Assembly: GCA_964429355.1 (NCBI GenBank)
Contig: CAYSCH010000016.1
Span: 1-49,281 of the forward strand
Source: JAAYAY01 sp964429355
GTDB taxonomy: Bacteria > Planctomycetota > Planctomycetia > Pirellulales > Thermoguttaceae
Length of the DNA stretch: 49,281 nucleotides
Direction of reading: 5' to 3'
Below are positions 25,469 through 35,296 of the stretch, in pieces (position 1 is the stretch's first letter; each line of letters begins with the position of its first letter). The position numbers and the translations under genes were made by a program. Under the pieces are notes generated by a model. That model worked only from the letters and a program-made list of their open reading frames with translations, ran no database searches and was not told where the DNA came from.

Positions 25469-25939
25469 TTACCAGGCGAAATGGGCAAATGCCTTATTCG
25501 CCTCGGCCATGCGGTGGACGTTTTCGCGGCGAGTCATGGCGACACCCTCGCGTTTGTAGGCGGCGAGCAGTTCGTCGGCCAGCTTCAAATGGGTCGGGCG
25601 ACCTTTCTTCTCTCGCAGCGCCATCAGGATCCAGCGGATTGCCAAGGATTGCTGGCGAATCCGGTTGACCTGCATCGGGACCTGGTAGGAGGCACCACCC
25701 ACGCGTTTCGACCGAACTTCGATATTCGGCTTCACGTTTTCGAGGGCCTGCGTGAACACGTCGATCGACTCAACGTCGGGCATCTTTTTCTTGATCACGT
25801 CCAGGGCGCCGTAGAAGACGCGCTGAGCCGTGCTCTTCTTACCGTCCCACATCAGGCAATTGATGAATTTGCTGGCCAAGAGGGAGCCGTGCACCGGATC
25901 CCCTTTGAGTTGTTTTCTGCTCGCTGTGATTCGACCCAT
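25469..25939 (-). CDS. rpsG: 30S ribosomal protein S7
   Basis: This 156-residue protein matches S7 throughout, with 'KFINCLMWDGKKSTAQRVFY' near the N-terminus and a C-terminal 'KREGVAMTRRENVHRMAEAN'. S7 binds the 3' major domain of 16S rRNA and nucleates assembly of the 30S head; it also autoregulates str-operon translation in enterobacteria. The start 'MGRITASRK' at 25939 is the family start; an upstream in-frame ATG at 25954 would add five residues. It sits between rpsL (107 bases upstream) and fusA, the conserved str order. Confidence 0.97.
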   Translation of the reverse strand: MGRITASRKQLKGDPVHGSLLASKFINCLMWDGKKSTAQRVFYGALDVIKKKMPDVESIDVFTQALENVKPNIEVRSKRVGGASYQVPMQVNRIRQQSLAIRWILMALREKKGRPTHLKLADELLAAYKREGVAMTRRENVHRMAEANKAFAHFAW

Positions 25940-26046
25940 GGAATAGATTCCCAATCTAGAATGCTTTTATAGAGCCGATCCCAAGATGATCGCCGACTCT
26001 ACTGTGCCCCGCCTGTGGGAGGCCTTTTACGGTTTGGGGTAGGTTC

Positions 26047-26415
26047 TTATTTCTTCTTGGCGCCATACCGGCTACGGGCCTGCTTGCGATTCTCGACTCC
26101 GAGGGCGTCGAGAGTACCGCGGACCACCTGGTAGCGGACACCAGGTAGATCGCGAACTCGCCCGCCACGGACGAGGACAATCGAGTGTTCCTGCAGGTTG
26201 TGTCCTTCACCCGGAATATAGACCGTGACTTCCTTCCCGTTCGAGAGACGCACACGGGTGATCTTGCGCAGTGCGGAATTGGGCTTTTTGGGGGTCATCG
26301 TCTTGACCTGCAAGCACACTCCCCGCTTCTGAGGGCAGCGATCGAGGACCGGGGCCTTGGTCATTTTCCGCTTCATTACGCGGCGTTTCCGGACCAGTTG
26401 GTTGATTGTTGGCAT
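26047..26415 (-). CDS. rpsL: 30S ribosomal protein S12, arginine at position 88
   Basis: This 122-residue protein is nearly identical in pattern to bacterial S12: 'MPTINQLVRK', 'CPQKRGVC', 'TPKKPNSALRK', 'PGEGHNLQEHS', 'LPGVRYQVVRG'. S12 monitors the decoding centre. Position 43 is the usual Lys, but position 88 is Arg (codon CGC at 26154-26152) in 'GGRVRDLPGV', where most bacteria have Lys. Lys88Arg is a known streptomycin-resistance substitution in Mycobacterium tuberculosis, so intrinsic low affinity for streptomycin is plausible. It follows rpoC by 230 bases and starts the str genes. Confidence 0.97.
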   Translation of the reverse strand: MPTINQLVRKRRVMKRKMTKAPVLDRCPQKRGVCLQVKTMTPKKPNSALRKITRVRLSNGKEVTVYIPGEGHNLQEHSIVLVRGGRVRDLPGVRYQVVRGTLDALGVENRKQARSRYGAKKK

Positions 26416-26477
26416 GTGTCAGCTCGAATTCTCTAACGTTATAATTGCTCTTCCCTCGCAGGGGGGAGGAGCATCCA

Positions 26478-26499
26478 GCGGAGACACTTGCGTCTCCGC
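26478..26499. repeat. Perfect 8-bp stem hairpin between rpoC and rpsL
   Basis: GCGGAGAC, a six-base loop and GTCTCCGC form a perfect hairpin in the 230-base gap between rpoC and rpsL, 63 bases before rpsL. No T tract follows on the minus strand, so it is not a standard terminator. It may be an RNA processing site or leader structure separating the rpo and str genes. Confidence 0.5.
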
Positions 26500-26645
26500 A
26501 TTCCTAGTAGGACCTGTGGGATTGGAATCACTCAGCCTATCGCAACCACGGCGGCTGTCAAGGCATGCAATCGGTTGTCGATGGGGGGCAACTCAAGATT
26601 TCGCAGGCAATTCGAAATATTGTTGTTTGCAGGGGAAGTTCTCGA

Positions 26646-29600
26646 TCAATCGTCGTCCGAGTCATCCATGTCGGACACGTCGTCGGATTCGGCCCAAGTG
26701 TCTTCGTCCTCCGGGTCATCCTCGGACTCGTCCCCCAGAGGGGAGAGGTAATCCTCGGATTCGGGAATCTCGTCCGCATCCAGCGAAGGTTCGGTGCCCG
26801 AGTCAATTGCAGCCACAGGGCGGGAGATGTCACCGAGCAGCCGGTCCAGTTCGCTCGGCGCTGCGGAACCGCGCGAGAAGGCACCGGCTCCCGCGGATTC
26901 CCCAGGCCTTCCACCATCTTCGAGGAGCGGGAAGATGGGTTCGGGCCCCGCCGCTTTCTCTCGGACGATCTGGCTGAGGGCTTCGGGTCGCAGGCGGACC
27001 TCGGACTCCTGGTACCAGCGGAAGCCGGTACCGGCGGGAACGAGATGTCCGAGAATGACGTTTTCCTTGAGGCCAACCAGGTTGTCGGTCTTTCCGGCCA
27101 GGGCCGCCTCGGTAAGGACTTTTGTGGTTTCCTGGAAGCTTGCCGCGGAGAGAAAACTCCAACTCTGCACGGCGGCTTTGGTGATTCCCAGCAACTGGGT
27201 CGAGGCGGTTGCGAACGCGGGTTTCGAGCCCTTGGCGGAAACACCGCCGTCGGCTTCGAACTGGGCGTTCTGCTGCTCGAAGATCTCCAGCGGGACGATG
27301 TCACCCTCCTGGAACTTGGTGTCGCCGGGGTCGTCGATCTTGACGCAGCCGATCAGTTCCTCATTCTTGGAACGGAACTCGAATTTGTCGATGACGCTGC
27401 CTTCAAGCAGTCCCGTATCGCCTCCCGACTCGATCCGCACCTTACGGAGCATCTGGGCGACGATGATCTCGATGTGCTTGTCGTTGATATCGACGCGTTG
27501 GCTGCGGTAGACGTTCTGGATCTCGCGAACCAGGTATTGCTGGAGGGCCTCTTCGCCGGAGATCCGGAGGATGTCGTGGGGGACGAGTGGCCCATCGACC
27601 AGGGCTTCGCCGGCCCGGACGAAGTCGCCCGTATGGACGCGCAAGTGCTTGCCATGGGAAACGAGGTGTTCTCGTTCGATTCCGGTTTCACTGCGGACGA
27701 CGATGGTTCGCTTGCCGCGGCGTTTTTCACCGAGGATTTCGACCCGGCCGTCGATTTCGGCGATCACCGCCGGATCCTTCGGTTTGCGGGCCTCGAAGAT
27801 TTCGGTGACGCGGGGCAGACCGCCGGTGATGTCCTGAGTACCGGAGACCTCGCGTGGAGTCTTGGCCAGCAGGGTACCGGGGGTGATCTGTTTGCCTTCG
27901 TCGACTTCGATGTGGGCCTTTTCAGGCATGTAGTAGAAGTCAAGAATCTTGCCATCGGCATCCTCCAGCACGATTTGCGGGTGGAGGTCGCCCTTGTGTT
28001 CCATGATCAAGCGGCGAATGGTACCGCTGACATCCCGTTCGAGTCGGACCGTTTCGCCTTCGATGATATCCTCGAAGCGGACGCGTCCGCCGACCTCGGC
28101 CAGGATCGGGATCGCATGGGGGTCCCATTGACAGAGGGTACCTCCGGCAGGGATCGCCTGATTTTCCTCGACGGTCAGATAGGCACCGGCCGGAATATCG
28201 AATTTTTCCATTTCGCGTCCGCGGTCGTCGACGATGGCGATTTCGCCGTTTCGGGCCAGCACGACCTGCTGACCTTCATCGTTTCGCACGGCCTTGAGCC
28301 GAGCGAACTTGACGACGCCCGCCCGCTTGGAGCGAATCTCGCTTTCCTCGACGGCACGGGCGGCCGTACCGCCGATGTGGAAGGTACGCATGGTCAACTG
28401 CGTCCCCGGCTCGCCGATGCTCTGTGCGGCAATGATCCCGACCGCCATCCCTTCCTCAACCTCATGTCCCATGGAGAGATCCATGCCGTAGCACGCGGTA
28501 CAGATTCCCAAGGCGGCGTCGCAGGTCATCGGGCTTCGCACCTGGATCTTTTCGAGTCCCAATTCCTCGATACGGCGAGCGATCTCAGTCGTGATCAACT
28601 GGTTTTCGCGGACGATGACTTCGTCGGTAATGGGGTTGACGATGTTGGTTCGGCTCACGCGCCCGCGGATTGAATCGGCCAGGCTAACCTCGACTTTCTC
28701 GCCGCGGTAGATGACTCCCTTGGTGATCCCCTGGGTGGTCCCGCAGTCCAGTCCGGTGATGACGACGTTCTGGGCGACGTCCGCGAGTTTTCGCGTCAGG
28801 TATCCCGAGTCGGCGGTCTTGAGGGCCGTATCGGCCAGACCCTTTCGTGCCCCGTGGGTCGAGCTGAAATACTCGAGCACGCTCAACCCTTCGCGGAAAT
28901 TTGCCTTGATGGGGGTCTCGATGATCTTGCCGGACGGCTTGGCCATCAATCCTCGCATGCCGGAGAGCTGGCGGATCTGCTCGACGCCGCCGCGGGCCCC
29001 GGAGTGCGCCATTAGGTAGATCGGATTGACGTAGCCGGACCAGCGCTCGTCGTTCTCCAGCTCGCTCATCATTTCGGTGGTGATCTGTTCCCGGGCGTGC
29101 GTCCAGGCGTCGAGAACCTGGTTGTAGCGTTCGCCCTCGGTGATGATACCGCGCTGATAAAGCTTAAGGATCCGCAGGACTTGCTTCTCGGCAACGCCGA
29201 TGATTTTCGCCTTGTTGGGCGGGGTGATCAGGTCGTCGGTCGAGAATGACAGTCCGCTGCGAGTGCTTTCACGGAAGCCGAGCTTGTTCATAGCGTCCAG
29301 CAGGTCGATCGTTCGGCGCCTTCCGAGAATCTCATGGCAGTCCGAGATGACGGTTGCCAGCGCGGCGCTTCGCATGGCGTGATTGTAGAAGGGCATGCCG
29401 GTGGGAAGCATCTCGTTGAAGATCACCCGTCCCACGGTGGTCTCGAGGATTCCGCCATCAGGGAACTTCGGGTCGTCTTTGACCCGTCGGCCCCCGGCCA
29501 GACGGACCTTGATGATTGCGTGGGTGTGGACCTCGCCGAGCGAATAGGCCAACTGGAGTTCATCGGACGAGGCAAAGACCATCCCTTCGCCCTTCCGGTC

Positions 29601-31148
29601 CGCCAGCGCGATCGTCATGTAGTAGCAGCCCATGACCACATCCTGGGAGGGGCTGATGATAGGCGCCCCGTTGGCCGGGCTGAAAATATTGTTCGTGGCC
29701 ATCAGCAGAGTGTGGGCCTCGACCTGGGCCTCGATGGACAACGGGAGGTGTACGGCCATCTGGTCGCCGTCGAAGTCGGCATTGAAGCCTTTACAGACGA
29801 GCGGGTGGAGCTTGATGGCGTTTCCCTCGACCAGCGTCGGCTCGAAGCCCTGAATGCCCATGCGGTGGAGCGTGGGAGCACGGTTCAGGAGCACGGGGTG
29901 GTTGCGGATCACCTCTTCGAGGATATCCCACACCTCCTCGTCCTTCCGTTCGAGCATCTTCTTGGCGCTCTTGATCGTATCGGCATGCTGCAATTCCTTG
30001 AGGCGCCGGATGATGAACGGCTGAAAGAGTTCCAAGGCGATCTTTTTGGGCAGGCCGCACTGGTGGAGGCGAAGGTTTGGGCCGACGACGATCACGCTAC
30101 GAGCCGAGTAGTCGACACGTTTTCCGAGCAGGTTCTCGCGGAAACGGCCCTGCTTGCCCTTGATCATATCGGTGAGGGACTTGAGGGGGCGATTGCTTGA
30201 TCCCAGCACGGGACGTTTGCAGCGGTTGTTGTCGAACAGGGCGTCGACAGACTGCTGCAGCATTCGCTTCTCGTTCTTGATGATGACTTCCGGCGCGTTC
30301 AGGTCGACGAGCTTTTTGAGCCGGTTATTCCGGTTGATGATGCGCCGATAGAGGTCGTTCAGGTCGCTGGTCGCGAAATTGCCCGAATCGAGAAGCACCA
30401 GGGGGCGCAGATCGGGCGGGATGACCGGTATGACGTCGAGCACCATCCACTCCGGGCGGTTGTCGCTGTCGCGGATGGACTCGACGATCTTCAGCCGATT
30501 GATGAGGTCTTTTTTCTTCTGTTTGGAGTTCGTCTCGGTCAGCTCGCGGCGCAAGTCACGGGAGAGTTGCACCAGGTCGAGATCCATGAGCAGTTTGCGG
30601 ATTGCCTCCGCGCCCATGTCGGCATGGAAACTACCTTCGGGGTAGTCCATCCGCGCCTTGCGGTATTCCTCTTCGGTCAAGAGCTGCTGGACTTTCAGCG
30701 GCGTGTCACCCGCGTTGGTGACGACGTAGTCCTGGAAGTAGATCACCTTCTCCAGGCTCGTGGTCTTCATACTCAGGAGGGTCCCGAGGCGGCTGGGCAT
30801 GGCCTTGAAGAACCAGATATGGACGACGGGAGCAGCCAATTCGATGTGGCCCATCCGCTTTCGCCGGACCCGGCTGTGGGTGATCTTCACGCCGCAGCGG
30901 TCGCATATCATCCCCTTGTACTTCATACCCCGATACTTGCCGCAGGCACACTCCCAGTCCTTTTCGGGACCGAAAATCCGCTCGCAGAACAGTCCGTCCT
31001 TTTCCGGACGATAGGTTCGGTAGTTGATCGTTTCTGGCTTCTTCACCTCCCCGAACGACCAACTGCGGATGTCGTGCGGGCGAGCCAGGCTGATCTTGAC
31101 CGAAGCATAATCGTTGACGCGTTCGTATGAGCTATCGCCAATACTCAC
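26646..31148 (-). CDS. rpoC: RNA polymerase subunit beta'
   Basis: This 1500-residue protein has all main landmarks. The N-terminal zinc site uses Cys67, Cys69, Cys82 and Cys85. The catalytic magnesium loop 'NADFDGDQMAVH' lies near residue 457. The bridge-helix and trigger-loop region is around 'GARGGVEQIRQLSGMRGLM' and 'GTQLTMRTFHIGG'. The second zinc site is near 'CGTTQG' and 'CDAALGICTACYG'. The last 50 or so residues are an acidic tail rich in Asp, Glu and Ser, which enterobacterial RpoC lacks. The start is GTG at 31148, with AGGAG seven bases upstream. It follows rpoB by 146 bases. Confidence 0.98.
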   Translation of the reverse strand: MSIGDSSYERVNDYASVKISLARPHDIRSWSFGEVKKPETINYRTYRPEKDGLFCERIFGPEKDWECACGKYRGMKYKGMICDRCGVKITHSRVRRKRMGHIELAAPVVHIWFFKAMPSRLGTLLSMKTTSLEKVIYFQDYVVTNAGDTPLKVQQLLTEEEYRKARMDYPEGSFHADMGAEAIRKLLMDLDLVQLSRDLRRELTETNSKQKKKDLINRLKIVESIRDSDNRPEWMVLDVIPVIPPDLRPLVLLDSGNFATSDLNDLYRRIINRNNRLKKLVDLNAPEVIIKNEKRMLQQSVDALFDNNRCKRPVLGSSNRPLKSLTDMIKGKQGRFRENLLGKRVDYSARSVIVVGPNLRLHQCGLPKKIALELFQPFIIRRLKELQHADTIKSAKKMLERKDEEVWDILEEVIRNHPVLLNRAPTLHRMGIQGFEPTLVEGNAIKLHPLVCKGFNADFDGDQMAVHLPLSIEAQVEAHTLLMATNNIFSPANGAPIISPSQDVVMGCYYMTIALADRKGEGMVFASSDELQLAYSLGEVHTHAIIKVRLAGGRRVKDDPKFPDGGILETTVGRVIFNEMLPTGMPFYNHAMRSAALATVISDCHEILGRRRTIDLLDAMNKLGFRESTRSGLSFSTDDLITPPNKAKIIGVAEKQVLRILKLYQRGIITEGERYNQVLDAWTHAREQITTEMMSELENDERWSGYVNPIYLMAHSGARGGVEQIRQLSGMRGLMAKPSGKIIETPIKANFREGLSVLEYFSSTHGARKGLADTALKTADSGYLTRKLADVAQNVVITGLDCGTTQGITKGVIYRGEKVEVSLADSIRGRVSRTNIVNPITDEVIVRENQLITTEIARRIEELGLEKIQVRSPMTCDAALGICTACYGMDLSMGHEVEEGMAVGIIAAQSIGEPGTQLTMRTFHIGGTAARAVEESEIRSKRAGVVKFARLKAVRNDEGQQVVLARNGEIAIVDDRGREMEKFDIPAGAYLTVEENQAIPAGGTLCQWDPHAIPILAEVGGRVRFEDIIEGETVRLERDVSGTIRRLIMEHKGDLHPQIVLEDADGKILDFYYMPEKAHIEVDEGKQITPGTLLAKTPREVSGTQDITGGLPRVTEIFEARKPKDPAVIAEIDGRVEILGEKRRGKRTIVVRSETGIEREHLVSHGKHLRVHTGDFVRAGEALVDGPLVPHDILRISGEEALQQYLVREIQNVYRSQRVDINDKHIEIIVAQMLRKVRIESGGDTGLLEGSVIDKFEFRSKNEELIGCVKIDDPGDTKFQEGDIVPLEIFEQQNAQFEADGGVSAKGSKPAFATASTQLLGITKAAVQSWSFLSAASFQETTKVLTEAALAGKTDNLVGLKENVILGHLVPAGTGFRWYQESEVRLRPEALSQIVREKAAGPEPIFPLLEDGGRPGESAGAGAFSRGSAAPSELDRLLGDISRPVAAIDSGTEPSLDADEIPESEDYLSPLGDESEDDPEDEDTWAESDDVSDMDDSDDD

Positions 31149-31294
31149 AGTGACACTCCTTTTTCGGAGGAAACCGATTGCGGACGCTTTATTCGTTCTG
31201 GAATCGCGGCAACTTCCTTCACCGCGCTCGCCGGGGCCGGAAGGGGGCCGCCGTGGCCGCCTTCCGTTGGTTCTTCCGGTTCCGTTGTGGAACC

Positions 31295-34200
31295 CTACAA
31301 GCGACCCTTTTCCAATTGCATGTTCAGGCCCAAGCCGCGAATTTCGTTCGTCAAGACGTCGAAGCTCGCAGGAGTGCCGGCCTCGAGCGTGTTTTCGCCC
31401 TTGACCATCGACTCGTAGATCTTGGTTCGGCCTTCGACATCATCGCTCTTGACGGTGAGCAACTCCTGGAGAATGTAGGCCGCACCATACGCCTCCAGGG
31501 CCCAGACTTCCATTTCCCCGAATCGCTGGCCACCGAAACGGGCCTTGCCGCCCAGGGGCTGCTGGGTGATCAACGAATAGGGTCCGGTGCTGCGGGCATG
31601 GACCTTGTCGTCGACCAGGTGGTGCAGTTTGAGCATGTAGATGTAGCCGACGGTCGTCTCCTGCTCCATCGGCACGCCCGTCCGCCCGTCGATGAGCCGC
31701 ACTTTGCCGTGCCGGGGGAGACCAGCCTCGGCCAGGCACTCGTTGATTTCGGTTTCGTCAGCGCCGTTGAACACCGGCGTGATGGCCTGGAAGCCCAACT
31801 TGGCTCCGGCCCAGCCGAGATGCGTTTCGAGAATCTGGCCCACGTTCATACGACTGGGCACGCCGAGGGGGTTGAGGAGGATCTGGACCGCGGTTCCGTC
31901 GGGGAGGAAGGGCATATCCTCGATAGGCAGGATCTTCGAGATCACACCCTTGTTGCCGTGCCGGCCGGCCATCTTATCTCCGACGGAAATCACGCGTTTG
32001 GCGGCGATGTAGACCTTCACCATCTGGAGCACGCCGCTGCGAAGTTCGTCACCACGTTTCATCGAATTGAGTTTTCGGTCGCGTGAGTCGATCGCCGCCT
32101 CGACAGCCGGCCACTTGAGCTTGTAGATCTTCTCGACTTCTTCCAGTCGTTGGGGGCTGCGAATGTCGAGATTGTCGATACGGAACCGCTGCGCCTGTTC
32201 GGCGACGAACCGGTGCTCCTGGCCTTCAACGAGGGGCTGGCCGTCCTCGTCGGTGAGCTTTTTCTTGAGCACGGTCTCGATCTCTTCGACCAGGCGGCCG
32301 AAGGTCTCGGCAATCGCGGCATTGCCCTCATTCTCGGTCTTCTTGAGGGCCTCCTCAAACGCCTTACGTTCGTCTTCCGACAGACTCATCCGCCGGGAGA
32401 ACTTCTGGGTATCGATCACGATGCCTTCAATACCGGAGGGCACGTCGAGCGAATCGTTCTTGACGTCCTCGCCGGCCCGGCCGAAAATCGCATGCAGCAA
32501 CTTTTCTTCGGGGGTCAATTCGGTCTTCGACTTGGGCGAGACCTTTCCCACCAGGATGTCGCCGGGTCGCACGTAGGTTCCGATCCGGACGATGCCCGTC
32601 TCGTCCAGATTTCGCAGGGCCTTTTCGCTCACGTTGGGAATGTCGCGAGTGAACTCCTCGCGTCCCAGTTTCGTTTCACGGATTTCCACATCGAACTCTT
32701 CGATATGGATCGACGTGTAGGTGTCGTTCTGGACCAGTTCTTCACTGATGATGATGGCATCTTCGAAGTTGAATCCATCCCAGGCCATGAACGCGGCGAG
32801 CACGTTTCGCCCGAGGGCCAGTTCGCCGTGGTAGGTTGCGGCACCGTCGGCGATGACGTCGCCCTTCTCCACCTTCTGGCCGACGGAAACGATCGGCTTC
32901 TGGTTCTGGCACGTTCGCTCGTTGAGGCCGACGAATTTGCGAAGCTTGTAGACGTCGCTACCGATCTCGATCCGGCTGCCGTCCACGTAGGTCACGGTCC
33001 CTTTGTTCTTCGCGCGAATGAGCATACTGGAGTTGCGTGCGGCGTCGACTTCCATCCCTGTACCCACCAGCGGCGGTTCGGTGATGAGCAGGGGAACGGC
33101 TTGCCGCTGCATGTTGGAACCCATCAGCGCCCGGTTCGCGTCGTCATGTTCGAGAAACGGAATCAAGCCTGCCGAGACGCCGACCATCTGGCTCGGCGCA
33201 ACGTCCAGATACTCCACCTGGTCGGCCGGGATAAGGGAAAAGTCGCCCCAGTGGCGTGCGATAAGCGTATCCCCCACGAGTTTGTTGCCTTGGATCGGCG
33301 TATCGGCCGGCGCCAGGAACGCTTCGTGTTCCTGGTCCGCCCGAAGCCAGGCGATTTCCTCGGTCAGCTTGCCTTTGACCACTCTTCGATACGGCGTGAC
33401 CAGGAACCCATACTCGTCGACGCTCGCGTAGATGGCAAGGCTCGAAATCAGGCCGATATTCGTGCCTTCGGGAGTCTCGATCGGGCAGATTCGTCCGTAA
33501 TGTGAAATGTGCACGTCTCGGACTTCGAAGCCGGCGCGTTTCCGATTCAAACCGCCCGGGCCCAAGGCAGAGAGACGGCGTTCATGGGTGAGCATCGAAA
33601 GGGGGTTGGTCTGGTCGACAACCTGCGACAGTTCTCCGCGGCCGAAGAAGTACTCGATGGCGGCGGAGATACTCTTGGGATCCACCAGGCTCCGGGGGGT
33701 CATGTCCTGGACATCCTTCAGGCTCATCCGCTCCTGGACCGTCCGTCGCAGCTTGAGGAATCCCTTCCGCAGTTCGTCGCAGGCGAGTTCGTCGATGGTC
33801 CGCAGGCGGCGGTTGCCCAGATGGTCGATATCGTCGATCTCGGCCTCACCGGTTTCGCCGCGGAGAGCGAGAAGATATTTCATTGCCGCGATCAGGTCTT
33901 CCGATCGCAATGTCATTTCGTCCTCGGAGACGTTCAACCCGAATTTGCGGTTGATACGGAACCGTCCCACGCGACCGAGCCGGTAGCGGTTCGTGTCGCA
34001 GAACTTCTCGTGGAATAGGGCCTTCGCCTTTTCCAGCTGGGGAGGATTACCCGGCCGGAGGCGCTGGTAAATCCGCAACAGGGCTTCCTCATGGCTGGCG
34101 GTGCTGTCATCGGCCAGGGCGTTCAGGAGCAGCGGGTTTCGCTGATCATCCATGACGGCGATTTTTTTCAGCCCCGATGTGCAGATCGTCTCGGCGATGT

Positions 34201-35005
34201 TCTTGGTGATCTTCTGGCCGCACTCCACGATAACTTCGCCGGCCCGCTCGCTTTCGGCGGGATAGATCACGTCGCCGACGGCCAGTTTTCCTTCGATTTT
34301 CGCAACGCTACGACCGTCGACGATCTTCTCGTCGCTTGTGGTGTAAAACGCCCTAAGAATTGCCTCGTCGCTGCTGAACGCGGGGTCCATGGCGCGCAGG
34401 AGAGTCATGGCCGAGAATTTGCCGCTCTGGTCGATGCGGACGGTGAGGCTTTCCTTTCGGGTCACGTTGAGCTCGATCCAACTCCCTCGCTCGGGAATGA
34501 CGCGGCAACTGTGGAGCCGCCGCTCGCCGGTCTCCGTTTCGCAGACGAAGTCGACCCCCGGGCTGCGGTGCAACTGGCTCACCACCACGCGCTCGGCGCC
34601 ATTGATGATGAATTCGCCGCCACCGAGCATGATCGGAATATCGCCCAGGTAGACCTCTTCCTCGATAGGTTGGTCCTTCGTGAGGCGCAGCCAGACCTTG
34701 AAGGGGCGCCCGTAGGTCAGGCGCAACTGCCGGCATTCGTCGGGTTCGTAGCGAGGCTTACCCAGTTCGTAGCCGATGTACTCCAGGCGAAGGGACTTGT
34801 CGTAGCTTTCGATCGGGAAGATTTCGCGGAGGACGCTCTCGAGCCCCTCGTCCTTGCGTTTCTTCCAGGGAGTTTCGAACTGCAGAAAGTCGGTGTAGCT
34901 CTTGGTCTGAATCGTGGTCAGATCCGGAGTTTCATAGGGGGTTTGATGGCTTCCAAAACGTCGCTTTATCTCCGGTTGAAGACGCCGTTCTGCGGTGACA
35001 GCCAT
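31295..35005 (-). CDS. rpoB: RNA polymerase subunit beta
   Basis: This 1236-residue protein is shorter than E. coli RpoB (1342), as in bacteria lacking some lineage insertions. The rifampicin pocket reads 'GRGELSQVVDQTNPLS' then 'THERRLSALGPGG'. It keeps the equivalents of Asp516, His526, Arg529 and Ser531, but Val replaces Phe514 (residue 462, codon 33622-33620). The C-terminal 'GGKARFGGQRFGEMEVWAL' region that contacts beta' is intact. The ATG at 35005 has AGGAGG ten bases upstream. It follows rplL across a 291-base gap that contains two hairpins. Confidence 0.98.
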   Translation of the reverse strand: MAVTAERRLQPEIKRRFGSHQTPYETPDLTTIQTKSYTDFLQFETPWKKRKDEGLESVLREIFPIESYDKSLRLEYIGYELGKPRYEPDECRQLRLTYGRPFKVWLRLTKDQPIEEEVYLGDIPIMLGGGEFIINGAERVVVSQLHRSPGVDFVCETETGERRLHSCRVIPERGSWIELNVTRKESLTVRIDQSGKFSAMTLLRAMDPAFSSDEAILRAFYTTSDEKIVDGRSVAKIEGKLAVGDVIYPAESERAGEVIVECGQKITKNIAETICTSGLKKIAVMDDQRNPLLLNALADDSTASHEEALLRIYQRLRPGNPPQLEKAKALFHEKFCDTNRYRLGRVGRFRINRKFGLNVSEDEMTLRSEDLIAAMKYLLALRGETGEAEIDDIDHLGNRRLRTIDELACDELRKGFLKLRRTVQERMSLKDVQDMTPRSLVDPKSISAAIEYFFGRGELSQVVDQTNPLSMLTHERRLSALGPGGLNRKRAGFEVRDVHISHYGRICPIETPEGTNIGLISSLAIYASVDEYGFLVTPYRRVVKGKLTEEIAWLRADQEHEAFLAPADTPIQGNKLVGDTLIARHWGDFSLIPADQVEYLDVAPSQMVGVSAGLIPFLEHDDANRALMGSNMQRQAVPLLITEPPLVGTGMEVDAARNSSMLIRAKNKGTVTYVDGSRIEIGSDVYKLRKFVGLNERTCQNQKPIVSVGQKVEKGDVIADGAATYHGELALGRNVLAAFMAWDGFNFEDAIIISEELVQNDTYTSIHIEEFDVEIRETKLGREEFTRDIPNVSEKALRNLDETGIVRIGTYVRPGDILVGKVSPKSKTELTPEEKLLHAIFGRAGEDVKNDSLDVPSGIEGIVIDTQKFSRRMSLSEDERKAFEEALKKTENEGNAAIAETFGRLVEEIETVLKKKLTDEDGQPLVEGQEHRFVAEQAQRFRIDNLDIRSPQRLEEVEKIYKLKWPAVEAAIDSRDRKLNSMKRGDELRSGVLQMVKVYIAAKRVISVGDKMAGRHGNKGVISKILPIEDMPFLPDGTAVQILLNPLGVPSRMNVGQILETHLGWAGAKLGFQAITPVFNGADETEINECLAEAGLPRHGKVRLIDGRTGVPMEQETTVGYIYMLKLHHLVDDKVHARSTGPYSLITQQPLGGKARFGGQRFGEMEVWALEAYGAAYILQELLTVKSDDVEGRTKIYESMVKGENTLEAGTPASFDVLTNEIRGLGLNMQLEKGRL

Positions 35006-35050
35006 ATAAGACTACCCTCCTGATCAATCGCGAATGAGAATGCGGTGGAA

Positions 35051-35071
35051 GGTGCGCTGCCTGCGCGCACC
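35051..35071. repeat. GC-rich hairpin in the rpoB leader
   Basis: GGTGCGC (35051-35057) and GCGCACC (35065-35071) form a perfect 7-bp stem with a seven-base loop, 45 bases before the rpoB ATG. A second smaller stem, TCTGCC / GGCAGA, lies at 35087-35106. The E. coli rplL-rpoB gap holds an attenuator and an RNase III site at a similar place; a similar role here is inference. Confidence 0.5.
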
Positions 35072-35270
35072 CCTCCCCGCCAAGAATCTGCCGGTTTTTT
35101 GGCAGAAGTTCCGGGATCGTTGGGAGCCTCTCCGGGAACGAGCACGTCACGCCGAGCCGACAAACGCCAGGTTGCAGCATGATGTATCCGGTTCCAGGAG
35201 AGGTCCTCAGCCGTTTCACGTCAATAGCGCACCGCACCGGGTCCCCTCGATGATGGTGCTGCCGTGGGGG

Positions 35271-35295
35271 AAAAATCGAACGGAACAGAGCCCGT
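35271..35295 (-). terminator. Weak attenuator-like hairpin just after rplL
   Basis: On the minus strand a short ACGG/CCGT stem begins one base after the rplL stop and is followed within a few bases by five Ts (35275-35271). The stem is only 4 bp, so termination would be partial at best. Partial termination here would lower rpoB-rpoC output relative to ribosomal proteins. Confidence 0.28.
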
Positions 35296-35296
35296 G

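Noticed and set aside
26565..28673. 702-codon plus-strand open frame
   Set aside because: Antisense to rpoC, with no homology signal.
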